From: G963678445 sp963678445
GTDB taxonomy: Bacteria > Hydrogenedentota > Hydrogenedentia > Hydrogenedentales > G963678445
DNA: 64,000 bases
Assembly (NCBI GenBank): GCA_963678445.1
Contig: OY782877.1
Coordinates: 3,286,001 to 3,350,000, forward strand
Direction of reading: 5' to 3'
Made by a program: the position numbers and the translations under genes. Below, one piece after another: positions 34,752 through 43,433 of the stretch; the stretch's first letter is position 1, and each line of letters opens with the position of its first letter. Below the pieces are notes generated by a model, which was not told the DNA's origin, made no database searches, and was given only the letters and a program-made list of their open reading frames with translations.

Positions 34752-35999
34752 ATGTCGGAAGTGGCGAAGGGACGATTGGGACGGGAATGGGTTGCGCCTG
34801 CGATGGTAATGGGCTTTATGGGCGCTTTTTACTGGGCGATTCGAGGCACCTCAGGCTATGGGGGCGCAAGTGGCGGTGCCTTTGCGGGGTTGGGTTGGGC
34901 CTGCCTCTGGATGTATTTCTCCCATCGAAATGGTCAGGCGCACTATCGCCGGTATGCTTCGGAATGGATCTTTCTCGCGATTGCCCTGGGGATTACGGTG
35001 GGCGGATTTAGCGGCTATGGAATATTCATCGCGTGGATTCGGGGCATGTTTAACCTGGACGCACCGAATACGTGGGTGGACATGAGCCCGTGGGTAGGGT
35101 ATTTATGGTTATTCTTGTGCGGAGTGCATTGGGGCGGGGCAACAGGCTGCTTTATGGCATGGTGTGCGCCCGATAAACCATTACGATGGCAGGATTGGGC
35201 GATGCGGATAGCTTGCGGTGTGGGTGGTGCGGTGCTGTTGCGTATCCTGATAGCCCTTTTGCCACAGGTCTTCTTTCCCCATTATGCGGCAGGTTATTAC
35301 AGCGATCCCGCCTATATAAAAGACTGTACCCGGGTGATGTCGACGATAAAAGAATTGGGCATCCATCTGGGGTTGGTAGGCGGATTCCTGCTGTACGAAG
35401 TCTTGCGCAAGGATTGGCGTAGTGTGCGTTTGATTTTAACCATGGCCATAGGTTTTGCCCTTCCTTTTGCGGTGGGCGGACTATGGCAAACCCTCAATGG
35501 TGCAGCGCTGAAGATAGACTATTGGAAAAACTGGGAAATGTCCATCGGATTGGGGGGAGGAGTGGCCTTTAGCCTCGCTTTCTATTTCTTCAATCAGCCG
35601 CAACCAGAGAAGGTGCGACATGAATATGGCATTTGGCCTGTATTGAGCATCCTAGCGCTGGCAACAGCAGTAATTCTCAATAGCGCCTTGCATGGTGTTG
35701 CAAACATCCATGCACTGTCGCTTTCCTCGCTACAATTAACACTGGGCTTAATAGGGGCGATAGCCTTGAGCGTTGGCCTATGCTTCCTGCTCTGGCGAAA
35801 GCTTCGGACTGCATTGCTGCAGCAGAAGAATCCATGGGGGAGTGGCGGGCTCTTTTTAGCCCTGCAGGGACTACTACTGCTATGTGGTTATGCGGTATCG
35901 GTGCACTTCTCATGGCAACTTGGCACCACGCTTCTGCTAGTGTTGTACAGCATATATCTTTTTTTAAGCATTACGACCCTGTTTCTGTCCCGAAGGTGA
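34752..35999 (+). CDS. multi-pass membrane protein of unknown family
   Basis: About 415 residues with some ten hydrophobic segments, several glycine-rich (RGTSGYGGASGGAFAGLGWA, GVHWGGATGCFMAW). Charged residues are confined to short loops (CAPDKPLRWQDW, VLRKDWRS). I do not recognise the family; the glycine-rich helices suggest a transporter or channel-like fold. I choose the ATG at 34752 (GGGAAG upstream); a TTG at 34734 also has a good site (GGGAG) and would add six residues. It stands alone between a terminator and tandem repeat copies. Confidence 0.6.
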   Translation: MSEVAKGRLGREWVAPAMVMGFMGAFYWAIRGTSGYGGASGGAFAGLGWACLWMYFSHRNGQAHYRRYASEWIFLAIALGITVGGFSGYGIFIAWIRGMFNLDAPNTWVDMSPWVGYLWLFLCGVHWGGATGCFMAWCAPDKPLRWQDWAMRIACGVGGAVLLRILIALLPQVFFPHYAAGYYSDPAYIKDCTRVMSTIKELGIHLGLVGGFLLYEVLRKDWRSVRLILTMAIGFALPFAVGGLWQTLNGAALKIDYWKNWEMSIGLGGGVAFSLAFYFFNQPQPEKVRHEYGIWPVLSILALATAVILNSALHGVANIHALSLSSLQLTLGLIGAIALSVGLCFLLWRKLRTALLQQKNPWGSGGLFLALQGLLLLCGYAVSVHFSWQLGTTLLLVLYSIYLFLSITTLFLSRR

Positions 36000-36126
36000 T
36001 AAAGAACGGATAAATTCGATTTACTTGTGGCATTTGCCAAAAATAAAGGGCAGAATACTTGACCCTTCCAGAAAAAAACGTTACCTTAATTTGTGTAGGT
36101 ATACCGGAATCCAGGTAATCGTGTTG

Positions 36127-36183
36127 ATCCGGTCAGGGATGGCGAGGGCCATACCTATTGCTTGCGGTCGCTGGACCGCTTTA
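36127..36183 (+). repeat. right half of an interspersed repeat, in tandem with the next
   Basis: GGTCAGGGATGGCGAGGGCC, then TTGCGGTCGCTGGACCGC with a perfect stem, then TTTAGTG, which is shared with the following copy. The left half is decayed. Confidence 0.65.
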
Positions 36184-36275
36184 GTGACTGAAATCTAAAA
36201 AGCTATCATAAAAAACGAAATTTTTGTTTCGGTCAGGGAAGGTAAGGGCCATGGTTGTGGTCCCTGGACCACTTT
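36180..36275 (+). repeat. interspersed palindromic repeat copy, short form
   Basis: TTTAGTGACTGAAATCTAAA, AAGCTATCATAAAAAACG, TTTCGGTCAGGGAAGGTAAG and hairpin GTGGTCCCTGGACCAC then TTT. It abuts the APH-like gene start. Confidence 0.8.
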
Positions 36276-36282
36276 GGGGTAT

Positions 36283-37281
36283 ATGCAGCAGCTCGGTGGT
36301 ATGGAAATTATCGCGGAAGTGATCCGCGAGCATTACGATCTTGGCGATGTGCAAACACCGCAGCAGTTGGCTGCTGCGCATCAGCGTCGACACCGGAAAA
36401 TGGTGGTGCAGACGGATGCAGGTGTTTTTCTGGCCAAAACCTATAAACGGGATCCCGTTGTCCTGGATGCGCTGCGTTTTCAACACCGCCTATCCGACCA
36501 TTTGCGCGAGAACCAATTGCCCGTAGCGCGTATTCAACGTGCGAAGGACGGTAAGGGTATCGTTGAGGTAGATGATTGGGCGCTGGAGTTACAGGAGTTT
36601 GTGGCGGGTGACTCGATGCGGGTGAATTCGGAGACGCTGAAGACCTCTGCACAGGCCTTGGGCGCGTTTCATAAGGTTTGCCGCGGCTTTCCAGCGCCGC
36701 CGCGTGATGTGAATATGTGGCGCTTCAGCGAAGTGCCCCGCGCCCCCTTTCAGAAACTTTTCGAGCTGGCCCGCCAGCAAACCTCAGAAGCGCATGTCAT
36801 TCAGCAATGCAACAACATTGCTCGGTTTTTACACATGGCCGCCTATGAACTGTCCGATAAAAAGCGTAGCCAGTTTGAGATAGGGCTTATCCATGGCGAC
36901 TGGCATGGCGCGAATCTGCTCTTCAAGGGGAATCAGTTAAACGCCATTATTGATCTCGAGTTTTCCGGTAACGGCTGTTACCTGGAAGATATCGCCTACG
37001 GCATTTCCAACCTCTGCATTCGCACAACGGCGAGTGAAGAGAAAATGCACACCCGCACCCACCTGCTCCTTGATTACTACCAACTGAGCCGTTCCCTTTC
37101 CTACAGCGAACTCGTAGCGCTCTACTACGCCGTCGGGGTAAAACACATCACCACGGTGGCCTATCAGACCCTGCAAGCCGGAAAAGTGGCGGGCTATACC
37201 CCGGCGCAATGGTTACATCGCCTCGATGTCCAATGCCGCTGGCTGGCGCAGCAATCGCACAAAATCCGTTGGGGGGAGTAA
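36283..37281 (+). CDS. APH/choline-kinase-like phosphotransferase
   Basis: About 332 residues with the aminoglycoside-phosphotransferase fold. The N-lobe has VVQTDAGVFLAKTYKRD with the candidate ATP lysine. The catalytic loop is IHGDWHGANLLF (Brenner motif HxDxxxxN) and the metal aspartate is in AIIDLEFSG. Such kinases act on antibiotics, choline, homoserine or sugars; the substrate cannot be told here. Three in-frame starts lie close together (36274 TTG, 36283 ATG, 36301 ATG), the first within the edge of a repeat copy. I use 36283. Confidence 0.75.
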   Translation: MQQLGGMEIIAEVIREHYDLGDVQTPQQLAAAHQRRHRKMVVQTDAGVFLAKTYKRDPVVLDALRFQHRLSDHLRENQLPVARIQRAKDGKGIVEVDDWALELQEFVAGDSMRVNSETLKTSAQALGAFHKVCRGFPAPPRDVNMWRFSEVPRAPFQKLFELARQQTSEAHVIQQCNNIARFLHMAAYELSDKKRSQFEIGLIHGDWHGANLLFKGNQLNAIIDLEFSGNGCYLEDIAYGISNLCIRTTASEEKMHTRTHLLLDYYQLSRSLSYSELVALYYAVGVKHITTVAYQTLQAGKVAGYTPAQWLHRLDVQCRWLAQQSHKIRWGE

Positions 37282-37309
37282 GCAGCGTTTGCAGCTGTTC
37301 CGACCTGGA

Positions 37310-38266
37310 CTAGACAGCGTGTGGGTCAATCCCCAGTATATCCAGGAGCGCGGCAACATCGATGCGTTTCTGTTCCCCGTCAAAGCGGCACAGGTCTTCC
37401 TGAGCGGTGTCGTATTTCGACGTCATGTACGAAAAAGAACCATATCGGAGAAAGTGCCATGCGAATTCAGGGATGAAGAACATGCGTTTTTCGATGGGGT
37501 CTACCACAAAATAAAACTGTGAATCCTTGAGCACTTCCAACGTAAAAGGATCTTGGCAGCCCAAGCAGGCTGTTTGGTTATCGAAAATAAAAAGACGATC
37601 ATTAGGCAGAGGCGGGCTTCCCGCAAAGGAAGTGATTTCCGAAAAGTGAATGTCGGAAAGATCGGAGGAAAAAGGGGTCGGTTCAACACGGTAGTTAATG
37701 TAGACGTATGTTGATGGTGTGCTAATGTCTGAGAGGGCGGCAAAGGCCGCTTGCGCCAGTCGAATTCCTATGGGGATAGTGCCGGTATCATCATCACTGA
37801 GTCCCAACGCTTCCTCCTCTTCTTCGGTGAGAAAATTGCCATCGGTGTCACCGGCTACGGGGATCATATGTGGGTCCAATTCGTTCCCTGTGACCGTGTC
37901 ATAACCGTCTTCGCTGTTGTTTTGCGATGTGATGTAGCGCCCCGCATTGAAGAATTGGATACACCGTAACAATTCAGAAAGTTCGATGTTCCAATTGCGC
38001 GTGATGTAATCACTGTCGTGCGTAGCGCAGTCGGTTGTTCCTGTATTTCCGGGACGATACCCGTCTTCCGTTTCAGCGCTGCACGAATACCCCTCCGAAT
38101 TGAAAAGCTGCACGACACGTAACAATTCACCTAACGATATGCGCCCGTTTTCAGAGGTGTCCGCACTATGGACTGCGGCATGACTGCTTATACAGGCAAA
38201 CAAGAGAAGCAGAGAAACAGCTATCGGGAAAATCCGGTTTTTGACAGTATTTGAAATGCGGGTCAT
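37310..38266 (-). CDS. secreted protein with dockerin-like HSAD/LSELLR repeats
   Basis: 318 residues with a signal peptide (AVSLLLLFACISSHA). Two repeats follow: HSADTSENGRISLGELLRVV and HDSDYITRNWNIELSELLRC, each continuing into a Q-x-FN...EDGY segment. This is a calcium-loop-plus-helix layout like dockerin type I. A further EF-hand-like acidic loop (DTDGNFLTEEEEEALGL) comes next, then an unrecognised C-terminal domain with LGCQDPFTLEV. The repeats probably tether the protein on the cell surface or pair with a cohesin-like partner, but no cohesin is seen. It is convergent with the kinase gene. Confidence 0.7.
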   Translation of the reverse strand: MTRISNTVKNRIFPIAVSLLLLFACISSHAAVHSADTSENGRISLGELLRVVQLFNSEGYSCSAETEDGYRPGNTGTTDCATHDSDYITRNWNIELSELLRCIQFFNAGRYITSQNNSEDGYDTVTGNELDPHMIPVAGDTDGNFLTEEEEEALGLSDDDTGTIPIGIRLAQAAFAALSDISTPSTYVYINYRVEPTPFSSDLSDIHFSEITSFAGSPPLPNDRLFIFDNQTACLGCQDPFTLEVLKDSQFYFVVDPIEKRMFFIPEFAWHFLRYGSFSYMTSKYDTAQEDLCRFDGEQKRIDVAALLDILGIDPHAV

Positions 38267-38325
38267 TATATGCGCTCACTTTATTGGTTGTTTGCCCTGG
38301 GTTTACGAACGTTAAGAGCAGTGTT

Positions 38326-41300
38326 TTATACGGTTTGTATTTCCTGTGTTCGAGCAGTTTTTCTGCGTTTCCACCAGCGTAGCGGGATGGAAATCAGACA
38401 GAGTAGGGTATTTATTAAACACAGTGCCAGCAATAATAGCATTGTAATTACGGGGCATATGGCCTCTATAAACTCAAGGTCAAGTTTCCCATTTTCATGC
38501 CGTCCTACGAGATAGTCAGCGGTTCCACATCCAGAGACAGCGCCTGTGGCGTAGTTGTTGATAAGTATGCCACCATCATAGTTGCAGCCTGCTAGGCGAC
38601 CTGCGAGGGGGCCTAATCCAGATATGTCTCCTGTAGCGTAACTGTCCTGTATCCTAGCCTGATCGGTGTTTATTCCTACGAGTCCACCGAAAGAGGTGGC
38701 GAATTTGGGGCAGCTCGTGCTTAAGGGGAGTTTGAAAAAGAGGGATTTTTTGCCCGAGACGGGACCTGTGGCGTAGCTTTTTGCGATTACACCACGGTTA
38801 AAAGCTACCAGGCCGCCTGAATAAAATCTGCTGAAAACCGAGCAGGAGGTGTAGCTTTCCATTATCCTGCCGTAGTTTTCTCCCACCAGACCGCCGGTGT
38901 ATCCCTGTCCGGAAATGCTGCCGTTTTGGATGCCAACATGGGTGATTACAGCGTCTTTTGCTGTAATGCCAAAGAGCCCGACGAATAAACAATGTGGACG
39001 GTTAATGTGAAGTCCGATGATGGCATGGCCTTGTCCGTCGAAATGTCCTCTGAAGGGATAGCCAGGTCTGCCAATGGGCGCAAAGCCCGCCCCACGGTTC
39101 CATTTTTGGGTTTCCGTGGCGTCGATATCCTGCGTGAGTTGATAGTGTCCGTTCAACGGCCAGGCGGGGTCGTATCCTATTTTTTGCAGATCGGCAATAC
39201 TGCGAATGGCAATGGGCGAGTCCGGCAGAAAGATGGCGGTGACTTCCCGGTTTGCATGCATCACCAGCGGAAGCGGGTTCAGATCCAGCGCCACGGAACT
39301 GCCCAGGCCTTGCCCTGTCCAACCGGCAAAGACATAGCCCGGCTTTGGGGTAGCGGTCAACACGACCGATGCGTTTCGTGCATATGTGGCCTGCGCCGGT
39401 TCACTCTGCACTTGTCCATGCGTTGCCGTGATCTTGAGTGAAAAAACCTTCTTCGTATAATAGCTGTCGCGAAAAGGCGGTTGATAGGTTTTTTCCAGAA
39501 AGCGCCATGCGGGCTCTTCCTTGGTCGGTGTACCCAAGCCCCACCCCGCATCCGAAAACCATGCGGGGGCTCCGAGTACGGAGGAAAGAGGCCATAGCCT
39601 AAGCAGGAAACTTGTAAACCAGGAAGATTCCAGGGTGGAGGAATTTGATATCGGGATGCCATTGGCAAAAGTTTTTATTCCTTGATGCCATAGTTTTCGA
39701 GGTATCAACGCATCGTTTTTGCCAATACGCTTTTCAATGTTTTCGGTTCCTTGATGCCTTTTTTTCGAATAGCTATACACGATAACGCTGTCATAATTTT
39801 CGCCAATAACGCTGCCAACGTTTTCATTTCCAGAGACCGTATTCACCGCATGGCTGTTTACAACAATACTTTCTTTATTTTTGCCAATGAGTCCGCCAAC
39901 GCTCTCCTCTCCCAAAACGTTATTCATTGCATGGCTGTTTACTACGGCGCTATCATCATTTACCCCAACGAGTCCGCCGACATTCTTACACCCCGAAGCG
40001 GTGCTCGTCGTGTAGCTGTTTGCTATATGCTTTCCGTCATTGTTCCCAATCAGTCCGCCGACATTTTCATCTCCCGAAACGGCACCTGTTGCATAGCTTT
40101 TTGCTATGTGAAAATCGTTTTTTCCAATGAGCCCGCCGACGTTTATATGGCCTGAAACGGTGCCTGTTGCACAGCTTTTTGTTGTGAAGAGGTCATTTTC
40201 GCCGATGAGCCCACCGACGTTTTCATTTCCTGAGACTTTTCCTGTCGCACAACTTTGTTTTGTGATGCTATCAAAGGAAGATTTTCCCAGGAGTCCGCCA
40301 ACTTCTTTTTCCCCCGAAACGGCACCTGTTGCGCAGCATTTTTCTACAACGCCATCGCTGATACTTCCAGCAAGCCCCCCAACCCCTTCTTGGCCGGAAA
40401 CGGCACCCAAGGCGTAGCTTTCCGTTATTGTGGGAGCAACCGCTTTATCCTTCTCCTTAAATGGTTTTAGGGTTGCTCCAACGAGTCCACCAGAGGATGA
40501 ACTATTTTCACTACCGATGACGTTTCCTGTGGCGCGACTTCTTTCTACAGCGCCATAGTTCTTGCCGATGAGTCCGCCAATGCAGGATCCCCATCCCCAA
40601 AAGGTGTATATGTTTGATAACGTTGTGCCCGTGGCATAGCTGTCTGCCACGATGCCCGTGGTATCATTGATACCGATAAGCCCGCCAACGAACTGATTTC
40701 CGAACAGGATGCCCATCGCATGGCAATGCGTAATGAGGCCGTAATTATGGGCGACGAGCCCGCCACTTGTAGAAAAAATCGCGTGAATGTCGCTTGTTGT
40801 GTAGCTTGTGGTTATTGTGCCCTTATTTTTACAGACAAGACCGCCAACCCCCTCATTGCCCGACACCGAACCGGTGGCATGGCAGTGTGAAATTGTACCG
40901 GCGTTGCAGGCAGCGAGTGTGCTGACAATGCATCCACCGACGATAACGCTGTCTTCCAGACCAAGACGGGTGATTTTGCCGTTTTTTCCGATGGCTCTGA
41001 AAAGTCCGACATCGTTGTCGATAGGGCGGTTGATGTGTAATCCGGTGATGGCATGGTCTTGTCCGTCAAAACTGCCATTAAACGCAAGGGACAGGTCTTC
41101 CGCCTCTCCCCGTAGTTCGTAATCCCCTATGGGTGCGAAGCCACGTCCCTGATTCCAGTTTTGGGTGTCTGCGGCGTCAATATCTTGTGTGAGGATGTAG
41201 TTTGCATCTAGTGGATAGGCGGGGTCGTACCCGATTTTTTGTAATTGCGCGATGGACGAGATGGGGATAGGTGTAGGCGAGGCGTTTTCCGTTGTTTTTG

Positions 41301-41370
41301 CTTGATTGCATGCCCCCAGAGAAAACGACAACAGTAGTAGTAGGCCCGCCGAAAAATAATTGATCTTCAT
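38326..41370 (-). CDS. GLUG-repeat surface lipoprotein with InlB-like repeat and C-terminal membrane anchor
   Basis: About 1014 residues from the ATG at 41370, which begins a lipoprotein signal (LLLLLSFSLGAC); an upstream in-frame start at 41457 lacks one. The protein is two copies of one module, each opening SIAQLQKIGYDPA-like, then LTQDIDA, GFAPIG, FDGQxHAITGLHINRP and a run of GLUG motifs (VGGLIGKN). The first copy has many units, the last ones decayed. Between the copies is a divergent InlB B-type repeat (ATPKPGYVFAGWTGQG). The C-terminus is a hydrophobic helix followed by RWWKRRKTAR. It combines a lipid anchor and a C-terminal anchor, which is unusual. I infer an adhesin-type surface role. 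Confidence 0.75.
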   Translation of the reverse strand: MKINYFSAGLLLLLSFSLGACNQAKTTENASPTPIPISSIAQLQKIGYDPAYPLDANYILTQDIDAADTQNWNQGRGFAPIGDYELRGEAEDLSLAFNGSFDGQDHAITGLHINRPIDNDVGLFRAIGKNGKITRLGLEDSVIVGGCIVSTLAACNAGTISHCHATGSVSGNEGVGGLVCKNKGTITTSYTTSDIHAIFSTSGGLVAHNYGLITHCHAMGILFGNQFVGGLIGINDTTGIVADSYATGTTLSNIYTFWGWGSCIGGLIGKNYGAVERSRATGNVIGSENSSSSGGLVGATLKPFKEKDKAVAPTITESYALGAVSGQEGVGGLAGSISDGVVEKCCATGAVSGEKEVGGLLGKSSFDSITKQSCATGKVSGNENVGGLIGENDLFTTKSCATGTVSGHINVGGLIGKNDFHIAKSYATGAVSGDENVGGLIGNNDGKHIANSYTTSTASGCKNVGGLVGVNDDSAVVNSHAMNNVLGEESVGGLIGKNKESIVVNSHAVNTVSGNENVGSVIGENYDSVIVYSYSKKRHQGTENIEKRIGKNDALIPRKLWHQGIKTFANGIPISNSSTLESSWFTSFLLRLWPLSSVLGAPAWFSDAGWGLGTPTKEEPAWRFLEKTYQPPFRDSYYTKKVFSLKITATHGQVQSEPAQATYARNASVVLTATPKPGYVFAGWTGQGLGSSVALDLNPLPLVMHANREVTAIFLPDSPIAIRSIADLQKIGYDPAWPLNGHYQLTQDIDATETQKWNRGAGFAPIGRPGYPFRGHFDGQGHAIIGLHINRPHCLFVGLFGITAKDAVITHVGIQNGSISGQGYTGGLVGENYGRIMESYTSCSVFSRFYSGGLVAFNRGVIAKSYATGPVSGKKSLFFKLPLSTSCPKFATSFGGLVGINTDQARIQDSYATGDISGLGPLAGRLAGCNYDGGILINNYATGAVSGCGTADYLVGRHENGKLDLEFIEAICPVITMLLLLALCLINTLLCLISIPLRWWKRRKTARTQEIQTV

Positions 41371-41460
41371 ACTACTACTTCTCCCAGGGTACTGCATCGT
41401 GCCGTAACTTGCTACATCTATAAATAGTATCGTATGTCCATCATTGGAAAATGTCAACAG

Positions 41461-42048
41461 TTAATTGGATGTAGAGGGAGCTGGGAGCGTTTTTTTGAGT
41501 TGTTCTTCCATTTCGATGAGGTAGGGGGATTTTGGATCGTATTGACGGGCTTTTTGTACGAGTTTTTGGGCTTTTTCGAGTTGTTCGTGGACGTAGGTGG
41601 GGAAGGGGCCGTGTTGTGCGGCTGCGTAGGCGCGGCGCATGGCGGTGCGGGCGAGTTCGCGCAGGATGGCGGCGCGGTAGCGCTCAGCGGTTTCATATTT
41701 TTGCAGCAAGGGGGTGGGGGGCTGTGTGTGGAAGAGGTCGAGGGCGGTGTAGAATTCGCCTTCGGCGAGGAGGAAGTAGGGGGTGGCGCGGCGCAGGTAG
41801 GATTGGCCGAGCAGGAAGTGTGCGCCGGAGTCGTTGGGATGCGTGCGCAGGTATTCTTTGGCCAGGGGGAGCACGTTGGGCCATTGGTCCTGTTCGCCCT
41901 GGGTGTATGCCTGTTCGAGAAGGGGGGGCAGCAGGGGGCTTGGGGGAACTGTGGGGCGGCAGGAAGAGACTAAAAGTAGCGCTGCGATGGCGCTAAGGAG
42001 CGCCATCGCAGCGTGGTATCGGGGTTGTTTGGGTTGCATGTGCAACAT
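41461..42048 (-). CDS. TPR-like lipoprotein, third gene of the HtrA operon
   Basis: About 195 residues from the ATG at 42048, which lies two bases after the stop of the upstream protease-like gene and has GGTGGGA before it. The lipoprotein signal ends LLLVSSC. The mature part has helix pairs typical of TPR-like proteins (LAKEYLRTHPNDSGAHFLLG, FYTALDLFH, EKAQKLVQKARQYDPKSPY). Tight coupling suggests it scaffolds the two HtrA proteins at the envelope; that role is inferred from context. Confidence 0.7.
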   Translation of the reverse strand: MLHMQPKQPRYHAAMALLSAIAALLLVSSCRPTVPPSPLLPPLLEQAYTQGEQDQWPNVLPLAKEYLRTHPNDSGAHFLLGQSYLRRATPYFLLAEGEFYTALDLFHTQPPTPLLQKYETAERYRAAILRELARTAMRRAYAAAQHGPFPTYVHEQLEKAQKLVQKARQYDPKSPYLIEMEEQLKKTLPAPSTSN

Positions 42049-42050
42049 GG

Positions 42051-43433
42051 TTATTCCCACCGGGGTTGGAGCCGGAAGAAGCCGGTGGCAGGTCCTACGC
42101 GGGCAAAAACAGGGATTTCAGCGGGTTTGTCCTGACGTAGTTTTTCGATAGCGGCTTTGAAGTCGGCGATGTTGGTGACGGGGTGGTCGCCGAAGTTCAT
42201 AATGATGACGCCGGGGCGCATCTTGGCGATTTGGGCGGCGCTGCCGGAGCGGACGCGGCGGATGATGACGCCTTTAACGTCTTCGGCCAGGTTGAGAGCG
42301 ATGCGGATGTCTGTGGTAATTTCTCGCACGGTAAGTCCGAAGAGGGGATCTTCGTATTCGTCGGCATCCCGTGAGGTGATGGGGCGGACACCTAGCTGAA
42401 CGTAGATCTCCTGGGGAACGCCATTGCGTAGTAGTTTGATGGAAACTTTGTTTTCCGCACCGGTTTCGCGTACCAGCTTGGTAAAGCCGATGACGTCGCG
42501 GTCTTGTTTGGCGCGGATGGGGATACCATTGAATTCCTGGATGATGTCGCCGGGTTGCAGACCGACTTCGGCGGCGGGGGAACCAGGAACGACCGTGCTG
42601 ACGATAAGACCGCCTTTGGCTTCCAGATCCCAGTATTCGGCGTATTCGTCTTTGAGGGGTTGGGTGAAGACGCCGAGCCAGGCGTAGGAGGTAGCGGTAT
42701 CGACGTCGTCTTCATTGGGGGGCGTGTCGATGTATTTCTGGAAGAGTTGGCTTTGGTAGAGCAAGGGGTGTCCGCTACGGACGTAGATATCGCCGCCTTC
42801 GGCGGTGGAGAGGTCGTAGCCGATGACGCCGATGATCTGGCCGCGTGTGTCAATGACGGGACCGCCAACGTAGCCAAAGCGCATGGCAGTGTCGATGCAG
42901 TAGGTGGTACGGGGTTTTTCCAGGATGGCGCTAATACGGGTTTCCTGCACGCCGCGCACGTAGTCGAGTTCTTCGGACAGGATGCCGAATATGGCAATGG
43001 CTTTGCCGACGGCCAAGGTGGGGGCAGAGGTGAATTTTACGTAAGGGAATTGCCGTTTTTCTTCGTTTTCTATGCGTAAGAAGACCACGTTTAGATCATT
43101 GGGTTTTTTGAGCACGGTCGCATCGTAAAGTTTTTCGTTTTCGTCTTGCCCAATAAAGGCGGTAACGCGGAAGGGGTGGCTGTTTTCTTTTACAAGATGG
43201 CCGTGAGTCATGATGAGACCGTCGGGAGATACGATGAGACCCAGGGCGTTACCGTCGCGTTTATTGACCTCTCCAGAAGCGGGGTTGGTAACTTCGGAGG
43301 AATACCGAAGTAGCACGATCGCGGGGGTAATTTCGTTATAAGCGTTTTCCAGTAGCGGTTGGGTGAACAGATCAGGGGCGTCGGGGACCGCTTGCAGGAA
43401 AACTGCGGAGATAAACAGAAGGCTACTTAACAT
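42051..43433 (-). CDS. HtrA-like pseudoprotease lacking the catalytic serine, with PDZ domains
   Basis: 460 residues with an N-terminal export signal. The trypsin-like domain keeps H79 (MTHGHL) and D113 (PNDLNVVFLRI), but the nucleophile motif GNSGGP is replaced by GYVGGP (V189), so it should be proteolytically dead. Two PDZ domains follow (GLIVSTVVPGSPAAEVGLQP, then GVIIRRVRSGSAAQIAKM). The first two bases of its stop/start overlap with the active HtrA upstream (TAATG) show translational coupling. A catalytically dead partner may form mixed oligomers, bind substrates or regulate the active enzyme. The frame is intact over its whole length, arguing for a kept function. Confidence 0.8.
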   Translation of the reverse strand: MLSSLLFISAVFLQAVPDAPDLFTQPLLENAYNEITPAIVLLRYSSEVTNPASGEVNKRDGNALGLIVSPDGLIMTHGHLVKENSHPFRVTAFIGQDENEKLYDATVLKKPNDLNVVFLRIENEEKRQFPYVKFTSAPTLAVGKAIAIFGILSEELDYVRGVQETRISAILEKPRTTYCIDTAMRFGYVGGPVIDTRGQIIGVIGYDLSTAEGGDIYVRSGHPLLYQSQLFQKYIDTPPNEDDVDTATSYAWLGVFTQPLKDEYAEYWDLEAKGGLIVSTVVPGSPAAEVGLQPGDIIQEFNGIPIRAKQDRDVIGFTKLVRETGAENKVSIKLLRNGVPQEIYVQLGVRPITSRDADEYEDPLFGLTVREITTDIRIALNLAEDVKGVIIRRVRSGSAAQIAKMRPGVIIMNFGDHPVTNIADFKAAIEKLRQDKPAEIPVFARVGPATGFFRLQPRWE

